A DNA stretch of 64,000 bases, taken from Microbispora corallina (GTDB lineage: Bacteria > Actinomycetota > Actinomycetes > Streptosporangiales > Streptosporangiaceae). This document shows positions 42,842-50,695 of this stretch, in pieces. Both the position numbers and the translations under genes were made by a program. Each line of letters opens with the position of its first letter. The stretch's first letter is position 1. The notes under the pieces were generated by a model that saw only the letters and a program-made list of their open reading frames with translations, was not told where the DNA came from and did not search any database. The DNA is taken from the NCBI RefSeq assembly GCF_016863035.1, contig NZ_BOOC01000003.1, forward strand, positions 372,001 to 436,000, in the 5' to 3' direction.

Positions 42842-43804
42842 TCACGCGGCGGCCTCGCCCTGCTCGCCGGGCTCCTCGGCGCGGTGGCCGGTGAGCGCGA
42901 GGAAGACCTCGTCGAGGCTCGCCTTGCGCAGGGACAGCTCGGCGGCGACCACGCCGAGGTCGTCGAGGCGGCGGACGATCGCGGGGACGATCGCGGGATC
43001 GGGCACCGAGCCCGTCACCAGCCCGCCCGTCACCTCGGGGGGGACGCCGAGCAGCTCGCCCACGACCCGTTCGACGAGGTCGAGGTGGGCCTTCTCGGCC
43101 GGCCGCACCTCCAGGACCTGGGCGCCCGCCGTGGCCTTGAGCTCGTCCGGCGTGCCGCCGGCGATGACTTTGCCGTGGTCGAACACCACGATGTCGTCGG
43201 CGAGCTGGTCGGCCTCCTCCAGGTACTGCGTGGTGAGCAGGACCGTCACTCCGTCGCTCTGCAGGGCTCGCACGACGCCCCACAGCTCGGTGCGGCTGCG
43301 GGGGTCGAGCCCGGTGGTCGGCTCGTCCAGGAAGAGCACCTGCGGCCTGCCGACGAGGCTCGCCGCGAGGTCGAGGCGGCGCCGCATGCCGCCCGAGTAC
43401 GTCTTGGCGGCCCGGCCGCCCGCGTCGGTCAGGCCGAACCGGTCAAGCAGCTCGGCCGCCCGGCGCCTGGCGTCCGCGCGCGGCATGTCCAGCAGGCGGC
43501 CGATCATCACCAGGTTCTCCACGCCGGTCAGGGTCTCGTCGACCGCGGCGTACTGGCCGGTCAGCCCGATCAGCGACCGCACCTGGTGCGCCTGCTTGAC
43601 CACGTCGAACCCGCACACCTGCGCCCGGCCCCCGTCCGGACGCAGCAGCGTCGCCAGGATCCGCACCGCCGTCGTCTTGCCCGCACCGTTGGGACCGAGC
43701 ACCCCCAGCAGACGGCCCTGCGGCACCTCGAGATCCACCCCGTCGAGGGCCTTCGTCTCCCCGTAATGCTTGGCCAGGTCCCGTGCCTGGATCGCGTGCG
43801 TCAT
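42842..43804 (-). CDS. ABC transporter ATP-binding protein (DrrA-like)
   Basis: 320 aa, ATG 43804. Walker A GPNGAGKTT near residue 38, Q-loop LTGQYAAVDE, signature YSGGMRRRLDLA near 140, Walker B VLFLDEPTTGLD near 160, H-loop TTQYLEEAD. The C-terminal extension of about 90 residues, with EVFLALTGH, is the daunorubicin-resistance (DrrA) type. Probably self-resistance or export of a metabolite; no biosynthetic genes lie within the window. Confidence 0.94.
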   Translation of the reverse strand: MTHAIQARDLAKHYGETKALDGVDLEVPQGRLLGVLGPNGAGKTTAVRILATLLRPDGGRAQVCGFDVVKQAHQVRSLIGLTGQYAAVDETLTGVENLVMIGRLLDMPRADARRRAAELLDRFGLTDAGGRAAKTYSGGMRRRLDLAASLVGRPQVLFLDEPTTGLDPRSRTELWGVVRALQSDGVTVLLTTQYLEEADQLADDIVVFDHGKVIAGGTPDELKATAGAQVLEVRPAEKAHLDLVERVVGELLGVPPEVTGGLVTGSVPDPAIVPAIVRRLDDLGVVAAELSLRKASLDEVFLALTGHRAEEPGEQGEAAA

Positions 43805-43846
43805 CGACTCTCCTCAGTTCGCGTCACCCCCCACCGTGGACCACGC

Positions 43847-43905
43847 CACTGACACTTCGCTGAGCGACGCCCGAGGCCACCGCCGTCCGCTGACAGATCG
43901 CTGAC
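43847..43905. promoter_or_regulatory. Two pairs of heptamers with 11-bp spacing, candidate SARP site
   Basis: CACTGAC (43847-43853) and CGCTGAG (43858-43864) start 11 bp apart. CGCTGAC (43888-43894) and CGCTGAC (43899-43905) also start 11 bp apart. Direct heptamer repeats phased by one DNA turn are the binding pattern of SARPs. They lie between the exporter gene (start 43804) and the divergent PH-domain gene (43943). Confidence 0.6.
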
Positions 43906-43942
43906 ATACCGCGGAAGGCGCCGGGCTCCTAGGGTGGGGAGC

Positions 43943-44458
43943 GTGACAGGCCCCCTCCGGGATCCGGCCCACCGCGTCTCGCGGCGGGCGATCGCGCTGT
44001 GGCTGGTCGAGGCTCTGATCGGGTTCGTCCTGCTGGTGGGCGGCGCGGCCGCCGCCGCGCTGTGGATCGACGGCGCCGCCCTGCCGGGCGTCGCGGGATG
44101 GCTGTCGCGGCACGCCTGGACGCTGCCCGTCGCCGTCGGGGCCGTGATGCTGCCGTTCGTCGTGCTGGAGCCGCTGCTCCGGTACGCCGTCCACCGGTGG
44201 GAGCTGTCCGGCGACGTCGTGTACGCCCGGTCCGGCTGGCTGAGCAGGGAGTGGGTCTTCGTCCCCGTCGGCCGGATCCAGACGGTGGACACGGCGCAGG
44301 GCTGGTTCGAGCGGGCGCTGCGGCTGGCCACGGTGCGGATCCGCACCGCCTCCCACGCCGGCTCGTCCACGATCAAGGGGCTCGACGCGGAGGTGGCCGG
44401 CCGGCTGGCCGAGGAACTGGCCCGCCGCGCGGAACTGCTGAGGGACGACGCCACATGA
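43943..44458 (+). CDS. PH-domain membrane protein, short subunit (YdbS-like)
   Basis: 171 aa from GTG 43943 (AGGGTGGGGA just upstream; GTG 43934 possible). Two TM helices (AIALWLVEALIGFVLLVGGAAAAALW; LPVAVGAVMLPFVVL) are followed by one bPH_2 domain (YAVHRWELSGDVVYARSGWLSREWVFVPVGRIQTVDTAQ). In Bacillus, YdbS/YdbT give resistance to the bacteriocin amylocyclicin; a similar envelope role is plausible. Overlaps the next gene by 4 bp. Confidence 0.88.
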   Translation: MTGPLRDPAHRVSRRAIALWLVEALIGFVLLVGGAAAAALWIDGAALPGVAGWLSRHAWTLPVAVGAVMLPFVVLEPLLRYAVHRWELSGDVVYARSGWLSREWVFVPVGRIQTVDTAQGWFERALRLATVRIRTASHAGSSTIKGLDAEVAGRLAEELARRAELLRDDAT

Positions 44459-45984
44459 GCGGCCCCGCACGCCCCGCCCCCTCGCCGTACGACGGGAGAC
44501 CGTGCCGGCTGAGCCCGCGGGTCCTGCTCATCGACCCGATACGGACGCTGCCGTCGCTTCTGCTCCCGCTCGCGGGCGTGCTGCTGGCCGGGGGGTTCTC
44601 ACCCCGGTCGTTCGGCTGGGCGGCGATCGGCGTCGCGGGGTCGGTCGTCTACGCGGTCGTCCGATGGGCCACCTTCACGTACCGCGTCCACGGTGACCGC
44701 CTGGAACTCACCCGCGCCTTCGTCGGGCGCTCGGTCCGGACCATCCCCCTCGACCGCATCCGGGGCGTGGACGTCACGGCGTCGCCTCTCCACCGGCTGC
44801 TCGGGCTCGCCGTCCTGAAGCTCGACACGGGCGCGGGCGGCGACGAGCAGGAAGGTGTGCTCGACGCCGTGACGGCGCGTGAGGCGGAAACGCTCCGTGG
44901 CGTCCTGCTGGCCCGCCGGGCTCCCGGCGCCGCGATCACCACGGAGGCCGCCGCCGGGGCCGCCGCCGGGGTCACCGGAGCCGCCGCCGGGCCGCCTGAA
45001 CGGCTGCACGCGCGTGTCCCCCCGTCCTGGCTGCGGTACGGCCCGCTGTCGGGCGCCTACCTGCTGACGCCGTTCGCGCTGGCGGCCGGCGCGGCCGGGT
45101 TCGTCCTGCAATGGGGTGAGGAGTTCGGGCTGACCGGCCGTACGGCCCGGCGGGCCGCGGGCTGGGTGTGGGAGCACCCCACCCTGCTGTTCGCCGCCGT
45201 CGTCCTCCTCGTGCTCGCCATGCCCGTGGCCGGCGGACTCACCTACGCGATCTTCAACTGGAACTTCACGCTCCGCTCCCGTGAGGGCTACCTGGTGGCC
45301 GAGCGCGGGCTGCTCACCCGCCGCGCCGTGTCGCTGGAGCGCCGCAGGATCCGCGGGTACGAGCTGGCCGACGGTCTGGTGGAGCGGTGGGCCGGCGTCG
45401 TCCGGCTGTGGGCGCTGGTGACGGGGCTCGGCGACTCCGCGACCCGCGGCCAGCTTCTGCCGGTGACGCCCCGGGCGTACGCCGAGCGGGTGGCGGCCGA
45501 GGTGGCCGGGCCCGTTCCGGGTCCGCTGCGGTCCCACCCCCGGCCCGCGCTGCGCCGGCGGCTGTTCCGGGCGGTCGCGCCCTGGCTCGCGGTGGCGGCC
45601 GTCGCACTCGCGCTCGGCTGGCGGGTGGTGGCGGTCGCGGCCCTCGTGCCGGCCGTCCTGGGCGTGCCGCTGGCGTTCGACCGCTACCGGAGCCTGGGAC
45701 ACGGGTACGACGGCCTGCGGCTCTCGGTCCGGTCGGGGTCCCTGCGCCGTGCCCAGGCGGTGGTCGAACGCCCGGCGCTCGTGGGGTGGCGGATCAGGCA
45801 GACCGTGTTCCAGAGGAGGTCGGGCCTCGTGACGGTGGTGGCGGGCGTCGGCGCGGGCAGCGGCGGCTACGCCGCGGTCGACGCGGGGGAGGACCAGGGG
45901 GTCGCGTTCGCCGCCGAGGTCACCCCCGACTGGATCACTCCGTTCCTCGCCCGCCCGCCCTCGTCCAGCCTTCCGCTTTCCTGA
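44455..45984 (+). CDS. PH-domain membrane protein, large subunit (YdbT-like)
   Basis: 509 aa, ATG 44455 (ATGA overlap). Repeated module: paired TM helices followed by a bPH_2 domain, seen at FTYRVHGDRLELTRAFVGRSVRTIPLDRIRGVDV (near 75), FTLRSREGYLVAERGLLTRRAVSLERRRIRGYEL (near 275), and DGLRLSVRSGSLRRAQAVVERPALVGW (near 415). Three PH domains match YdbT. It forms a complex with the preceding short subunit by analogy. Confidence 0.88.
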   Translation: MSGPARPAPSPYDGRPCRLSPRVLLIDPIRTLPSLLLPLAGVLLAGGFSPRSFGWAAIGVAGSVVYAVVRWATFTYRVHGDRLELTRAFVGRSVRTIPLDRIRGVDVTASPLHRLLGLAVLKLDTGAGGDEQEGVLDAVTAREAETLRGVLLARRAPGAAITTEAAAGAAAGVTGAAAGPPERLHARVPPSWLRYGPLSGAYLLTPFALAAGAAGFVLQWGEEFGLTGRTARRAAGWVWEHPTLLFAAVVLLVLAMPVAGGLTYAIFNWNFTLRSREGYLVAERGLLTRRAVSLERRRIRGYELADGLVERWAGVVRLWALVTGLGDSATRGQLLPVTPRAYAERVAAEVAGPVPGPLRSHPRPALRRRLFRAVAPWLAVAAVALALGWRVVAVAALVPAVLGVPLAFDRYRSLGHGYDGLRLSVRSGSLRRAQAVVERPALVGWRIRQTVFQRRSGLVTVVAGVGAGSGGYAAVDAGEDQGVAFAAEVTPDWITPFLARPPSSSLPLS

Positions 45985-45998
45985 CCCACCCCCTGGCG

Positions 45999-46090
45999 TC
46001 ACCCGCCTGGCCCCGCTCGCCGTGGTCCGGCCCTTGGCTTCCTGACTCACCGGCTTGGCCCCGCTCGCCGTCGTCGGGCCTTTGGCTTCC
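45999..46090. repeat. Two imperfect 44-bp tandem copies, 48-bp period
   Basis: Copies at 45999-46042 and 46047-46090 differ at five positions; each contains TGGCCCCGCTCGCCGT. A partial third copy (TTCCTGACCCACC) overlaps the end of the preceding gene. The 292-bp stretch 45985-46276 has no credible gene. It also holds the 10-bp palindrome CGTGATCACG at 46214-46223. Confidence 0.6.
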
Positions 46091-46276
46091 CGCTCCTGGC
46101 GCAGCTCGCGTCGCGGGTGGCGCTCGCCGTGTTTCAGCCGTGCTCCCGCCCGCCGCGCGACGGTCCGGCGCGAGAGATTTATGCCCACTTTCCGCGTACG
46201 TCTGGCCACCTATCGTGATCACGGCTAGCGTGATCTGCGGTTCCCTGGTGCATCCCGCCCCCGTGGAGGTGGCCCC

Positions 46277-46507
46277 GTGAACGCGAACGGACGGGTCCTG
46301 CTGTTCATCGTCGTCGCCTTCGCGGTGTTCGCGGCAGGTCGCCAGTGGCAGCGCTCCGCCGACCTGTGGCGGACGTGGCGGCAGGCCGTCAAGAACGTTC
46401 CGGCTCGGCGTACGGCGGCCTGGGGCGGTGTGCGCGCCATGGTCAAGGTCGGCCTGGTCGCGGCCGTGATCCTCTGGGCCGTCGCCAACCTCAACTACTT
46501 CCTCTGA
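46277..46507 (+). CDS. Small two-helix membrane protein, 76 aa
   Basis: GTG 46277 with GGAGGTGG upstream. Helix 1 RVLLFIVVAFAVFAAG, a basic loop (RQWQRSADLWRTWRQAVKNVPARR), helix 2 MVKVGLVAAVILWAVANL. Conserved-looking but of unknown function. A terminator follows at 46589. Confidence 0.7.
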   Translation: MNANGRVLLFIVVAFAVFAAGRQWQRSADLWRTWRQAVKNVPARRTAAWGGVRAMVKVGLVAAVILWAVANLNYFL

Positions 46508-46588
46508 CCGCCCTCCCGCCGGCCGGGGCGGGGACGTCCCTGAGAGCGACGCCCGGGACAGGTGGCCGGCTCACACGGGCGCGGAGAC

Positions 46589-46623
46589 GGTGATGGCGGG
46601 GGTCGAAGGCCCCCGCCATCACC
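46589..46623. terminator. Bidirectional terminator hairpin
   Basis: Perfect 14-bp stem (GGTGATGGCGGGGG at 46589-46602 and its complement at 46610-46623) with 7-nt loop. It lies between the convergent small membrane protein and sepH. Confidence 0.85.
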
Positions 46624-46631
46624 GATCGTCG

Positions 46632-48803
46632 TCAGTCCTGCTTGCGCGCGCCGAACATGATCTCGTCCCACGTCGGCACCGAGGCCCGGCGCCCGCGCGA
46701 CTTGCGGGGACGCGGGGGAGCGGGCTTCGGAACGGGCGGGGCGGGTGTCTCGGGCTTGCCGTCCTTCGGCGCGTCCTTGGGTCCCTCGGTCGTGGCGGCC
46801 ACCGCGGGACGCTTCGGCGCGGGCGCCGCCGGAACCGGCGCCGCAGGCGTGGGCGCCGCCGGAGCAGCGGCAGCCGGTGGCACAGCGGGAGCCGGCGTCG
46901 TCGTGGGCGCGGCGGGAGCCGGCGTCGCAGGTCCGCCCGGGGCCCGCTCACCCGTGTCCCGCGACGGCGCCGGGCGTCCGGCGGGAGCGGAAGTCTCCCG
47001 GGTCTCCTTGTCCCGTCCGCTGTCGGCCGTCGGCCGCGCGGCGGCGTCCTCGGTCGCGGGCCGGGCGCTCGGAACGGTCACCGGGACGGGCTTGGCCGTC
47101 TCCCGTCCCGCGGGCGGGCGCGCGTCGGCCCCGGCCGGCTGAGCCGACGGGGTGTCCTCGTCGCGCCGCCGCTGGGACTGCTCGCGTGCGGGTGCGGCGC
47201 TCGCGTCGCGGGCGGTGTCCGTCGCGCTCGGGCCGGCCGTGGACGTCTCCGCCTCGTCCGATCCGGTCTTCACCCCGGCGGTGACGTCCGTGTCCGGAGC
47301 CTCGGCGTTCCCCGCCCGCGCGGTCGCGGCCTTCTCGGGCCGATCCGCACCCGCACCCGCCGGAGCGCCGTCGGTGTCCTGGGCTTGCGAGCCGTCGGCC
47401 TCGGCCTGGGCCGGAGTGCCGTCGGAGGTGGTGCGCGCCGCAGTGCCGGCGCCGGTGGTCGCGACGGCCGCTCCGTCGGTCTCGGCCGAGCCGGTGGCGG
47501 CCCGGTCCGCCGCGGAAACGGCGGCCGCGGCGGCCGCCTCCTCGGCCCGCCGCGCCTCGCGTTCGGCGTCCTCGCGGGCCTTACGCTCGGCCGTCTCGCG
47601 GGCCTCGCGTTCGGCTGTCTCGCGGGCTTCCCGCTCGGCGGCCTCTCGGGTCGCGCGTTCGGCGTCCTCCCGGGCCTTACGCTCGGCCGTCTCGCGGGCC
47701 TCGCGTTCGGCTGTCTCGCGTGCCTCGCGCTCGGCGGCCTCTCGGGTCGCGCGTTCGGCGTCCTCCCGGGCCTTACGCTCGGCCGTCTCGCGGGCCTCGC
47801 GCTCGACAGCCTCCCGGGTGGCGCGTTCCGCCGCTTCGCGGGCCTCCCGTTCGGCCTGCTCGCGAACCGCGCGCTCGGCGGTCTCGCGTGCTTCCCGTTC
47901 GGCGGCATCGCGGGCCTCCCGCGCCTGCCGGGCGGCCGTCTCGCGCTCCGCCGCCTCCCGGGCCGCGTCCTCGGCGCGCGCGTCCCGCTCGTAGTCCGGG
48001 ACGTCACCGGGACGGGCGAGGGGGTCGGGCAGCCGGAACGGCACCGGGGTCAGCTCGGGGCGGTAGCCCGCGGGCTCGGCCAGGGCGGCGGGCTCCTGCC
48101 GCACGGAGGGCAGGTCGGCCTCGGCGCGCCGGTAGGGGTCCTCGGGCAGCGACGGCACGGGGGCGAGCTTGGACGCGAGCCGGGGCACGAACGGGCGGAC
48201 CGTCGCGTCGTCGGCCCCGGGATCGACGTACTCGGCGGCCGACAGGCGCATCGCCTCGTCGTCGTTCGGGGTGATGTGGCGGCGGCGGGGATCGAACAGC
48301 CACTCCGCGTGACGCGTGTGGCCGTTCCAGACGAAGCCGAGCCTGACCCGCCACAGGTTGTCGTCGCGCTTGCTGGAGTCCCAGTCGATCTCGTCGGCGG
48401 GGACGCCGCGCCTGGTGAGGCGCTCGGCGACCAGCTCGCCGAGGGTGGGCCCGGGGGTCGTCTCGCCGGGCATCCGGACGGACACCCGCTGGGCCTGCTG
48501 GGCCATGTACTCGCGCTCCTGGAGAACGGGCCCCTCGAACCAGCGGACTCGTTCCACCGGGATGCCCGCGGTGGCCGCGATCTCCTCCGCCGTCTCGCCT
48601 GCGCGGATCCGCGCCTGGATCTCCTTGGGACGCAACGGACTCTCCACTTCGATCTCGTACTGGCCGAGACGGGAGAAGTTGCCGCGGACGGCAGCACGGA
48701 GCCGGTCGTCGACGGGGAGCGTGAACCGCGTGCCCCGCCCGGCCGTCGCCAGGACGAGGTACGTGCCGTCCTCACTGACCGCGACGAGACGGAGCTCCTG
48801 CAT
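46632..48803 (-). CDS. sepH: Septation protein SepH, expanded
   Basis: 723 aa, ATG 48803. N-terminal DUF3071 domain (about 1-250): MQELRLVAVSEDGTYLVLAT, IQARIRAGETAEEIAATAGIPVERVRWFEGPVLQERE (an HTH-like segment), GELVAERLTRRGVPADEIDWDS and LWRVRLGFVWNGHTRHAEWLFDP. The C-terminal tip GRRASVPTWDEIMFGAR is the conserved tail. In Streptomyces, SepH (about 340 aa) binds FtsZ and promotes division. Here a Glu/Arg/Ala helical repeat (about 290-430) and a Pro/Ala/Thr-rich segment (about 430-690) double its length. A CRP-type site lies 127 bp upstream. Confidence 0.93.
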   Translation of the reverse strand: MQELRLVAVSEDGTYLVLATAGRGTRFTLPVDDRLRAAVRGNFSRLGQYEIEVESPLRPKEIQARIRAGETAEEIAATAGIPVERVRWFEGPVLQEREYMAQQAQRVSVRMPGETTPGPTLGELVAERLTRRGVPADEIDWDSSKRDDNLWRVRLGFVWNGHTRHAEWLFDPRRRHITPNDDEAMRLSAAEYVDPGADDATVRPFVPRLASKLAPVPSLPEDPYRRAEADLPSVRQEPAALAEPAGYRPELTPVPFRLPDPLARPGDVPDYERDARAEDAAREAAERETAARQAREARDAAEREARETAERAVREQAEREAREAAERATREAVEREARETAERKAREDAERATREAAEREARETAEREARETAERKAREDAERATREAAEREARETAEREARETAERKAREDAEREARRAEEAAAAAAVSAADRAATGSAETDGAAVATTGAGTAARTTSDGTPAQAEADGSQAQDTDGAPAGAGADRPEKAATARAGNAEAPDTDVTAGVKTGSDEAETSTAGPSATDTARDASAAPAREQSQRRRDEDTPSAQPAGADARPPAGRETAKPVPVTVPSARPATEDAAARPTADSGRDKETRETSAPAGRPAPSRDTGERAPGGPATPAPAAPTTTPAPAVPPAAAAPAAPTPAAPVPAAPAPKRPAVAATTEGPKDAPKDGKPETPAPPVPKPAPPRPRKSRGRRASVPTWDEIMFGARKQD
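47550..47930 (-). repeat. 96-bp tandem coding repeat within sepH
   Basis: About two and a half nearly identical 96-bp units encode 32-residue blocks built from EREARETA, ERKAREDA and ERATREAA octads, preceded by more diverged octads. The protein would be a long single charged alpha-helix or coiled coil. Confidence 0.85.
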
Positions 48804-49309
48804 GCGAGTCCCTTCGTCGTCGTGCTCTGTCTTCCCCCGGACCCTTGAGTCTCTCGCGTGAACCGGTTGCCTGCCAGCACCGTACCCGGCATGTCCGAAC
48901 ATCGCCTCGCCCGGGGGCGCGGCAGGTGTTGTGACGCCGGTCACATTTCTGGCGTTCACCTTTACGCTACCCGCCGGACATGTGTGAGCGGCCTGCTTCC
49001 GGATGCCATCCTGTGCGGCCGGACCCCGCCGAAGCGGGGACGACGGCTCAGGAGGCGAGAGCGAGGGTCGTGTCCTCTCGTCTGACGCGCGCCCGCGGCC
49101 CGTCCGTCCGGCGCCGGCGTCGCCGCGGCGTGGACGGTCGTGCCGTACCTGGGGGAGGGTCTCATCCTCTGCTTGCTCCCTCGGTTCGAGTGGCGCGCCG
49201 GGCTCAGGAGTGCCCGTGCCCCGCACTGTGCCCGCCCACAGGCCGGCGCGGGCAACGCGACACGCGCACGGCGCAGGACCGTGGAGAGGGACTTTACGCG
49301 GCCTTGGCC
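48804..49309. other. 506-bp intergenic region upstream of sepH
   Basis: No credible protein gene on either strand. It contains the CRP-type site, plus a plus-strand promoter-like pair GTCACA / TACGCT (48940-48945, 48963-48968, spacer 17). A short hairpin, CCCCG-CCGAAG-CGGGG, lies near 49024-49040. A small RNA reading rightward is possible but unproven. Confidence 0.4.
48930..48945. promoter_or_regulatory. CRP/GlxR-type site
   Basis: TGTGACGCCGGTCACA is an exact TGTGA-N6-TCACA match, the consensus of CRP-family regulators including actinobacterial Crp/GlxR. It is 127 bp upstream of the sepH ATG. Confidence 0.6.
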
Positions 49310-50602
49310 TCAGCTCTCCCGCGACGCGCCGAGCACCCGGTCCAGGTAATCGTTGGCGAAGACCCCGTCCGGGTCGAGCGTGTCGCGCAGCGCGACGAAG
49401 TCGCCGAACCTCGGGTAGACGGTCCGCAGGTAGGAAGCGTCGCAGGTGTGCAGTTTGCCCCAGTGGGGACGGCCCTCCAGCCGCTGCATGATCTCCTCCA
49501 CGCCGTCGAAGTAGGCCTGGTTGGGCGTGGGCCGGTAGATGTGGCACGCGACGTACGCCGAGGACCGGCCGTACGCGGTGGACAGCCAGGCGTCGGACGG
49601 CGGCGTCACGCGGACCTCGACCGGGAACGTGACCGGCCAGCCCGAGCGCTCCATGAGGTCGCGGGTCTCGCGCAGGGCGCGGGCCAGGTGCTCGCGCGGG
49701 ACCGCGTACTCCATCTCCAGGAACCGCACCTCCCGCACGGAGGTGAAGACCTTGTACGACGTGTCCACGCACTCGGACGCCCCGAGGGCGCGGGCCGACA
49801 GGGCGTTGATCCGGGGGACGGTGCGGGGGAGCCGGGCGCCGACGGCGCAGGCGGCGCCGAAGACGGTGTTCTCCAGGAAGACGTTGTCGAGCCACCGCTT
49901 GACGGCGGCCGGCGGCCGGGCGGGGCCGGGTGTGCGGTTGTTCCGCTTGACGAGGCAGGTGTCGGTGTGGGGCAGCCAGAAGAAGTCGAGGTGGTCGTTG
50001 CCCGCCGTGAGCTCGTCGAGCGAGTCGAGGATCGCGCTGAACGCCATGGGCGCCCGCCGGTGGTGCAGCAGGAACGCCGGCTCGACCCGGAACGTCACGG
50101 CCGTGATGATCCCGAGGGCGCCGAGGCCGACGCGGGCGGCGTCGAACAGGTCGCCCTCGCGCACGGTCGCCGCCGAGCCGTCGGCGAGGACGAGGTCGAG
50201 TTCGAGGACCTGGTCGGCCAGGCCGCCAACGTGGCGCCCGCTGCCGTGGGTCCCGGTCTGGATCGCCCCGGCGGCCGTCTGCGCGGTGATGTCGCCCATG
50301 TTGGCCAGGGCCAGCCCGCGCCGGTCGAGCTCCTCGTTCAGGGTCCTGATCGGCGTCCCCGCGGCGACCTTGACCCAGCCCTCGCCCGCGTCCAGGACGC
50401 CGGTGAGCGCGGTGGGCCGCAGCAGGATGCCGTCGGTGAGCGCCACCCCCGTGAACGAGTGCCCCGAGCCGATCATCCTGACCCGGCGGCCGGTCTTCGC
50501 GGCGTCCCGGACCGCCTGGGCGACCTCACCGGCCGACGCGGGCGTGCGGACCTCCGCGGGCGCGGCCGACTGGTTGCGCGCCCAGTTCACGAAGGCGTCC
50601 AT
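49310..50602 (-). CDS. D-arabinono-1,4-lactone oxidase / L-gulonolactone dehydrogenase family
   Basis: 430 aa, ATG 50602. VAO-type FAD domain: RVRMIGSGHSFTGVALTDG near residue 43 (His of GSGHS is the usual covalent flavin site) and AAGAIQTGTHGSGRHVGGLAD near 112. The C-terminal ALO domain has RPHWGKLHTCDASYLRTVYPRF, whose HWGKxH motif is diagnostic. Oxidises aldonolactones; physiological acceptor unknown in actinomycetes. Followed by the MFS gene 93 bp away in the same direction, which is transcribed toward it. Confidence 0.92.
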   Translation of the reverse strand: MDAFVNWARNQSAAPAEVRTPASAGEVAQAVRDAAKTGRRVRMIGSGHSFTGVALTDGILLRPTALTGVLDAGEGWVKVAAGTPIRTLNEELDRRGLALANMGDITAQTAAGAIQTGTHGSGRHVGGLADQVLELDLVLADGSAATVREGDLFDAARVGLGALGIITAVTFRVEPAFLLHHRRAPMAFSAILDSLDELTAGNDHLDFFWLPHTDTCLVKRNNRTPGPARPPAAVKRWLDNVFLENTVFGAACAVGARLPRTVPRINALSARALGASECVDTSYKVFTSVREVRFLEMEYAVPREHLARALRETRDLMERSGWPVTFPVEVRVTPPSDAWLSTAYGRSSAYVACHIYRPTPNQAYFDGVEEIMQRLEGRPHWGKLHTCDASYLRTVYPRFGDFVALRDTLDPDGVFANDYLDRVLGASRES

Positions 50603-50695
50603 GCTCCTCCTCGCGGAGGCCTGTCGCGGATCCTCCGCCTGCGGCCCACCCTATGGGCCGGAAGGGAACATGAACAGTGCTCATGAAGCGGCGCG

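Noticed and set aside
38437-43804. Antibiotic biosynthetic cluster suggested by SARP plus DrrAB
   Set aside because: No PKS, NRPS, terpene or RiPP core gene is present in the window.
46214-46223. Palindrome CGTGATCACG
   Set aside because: Only 10 bp, with no second copy and no consistent promoter; kept as part of the intergenic description.
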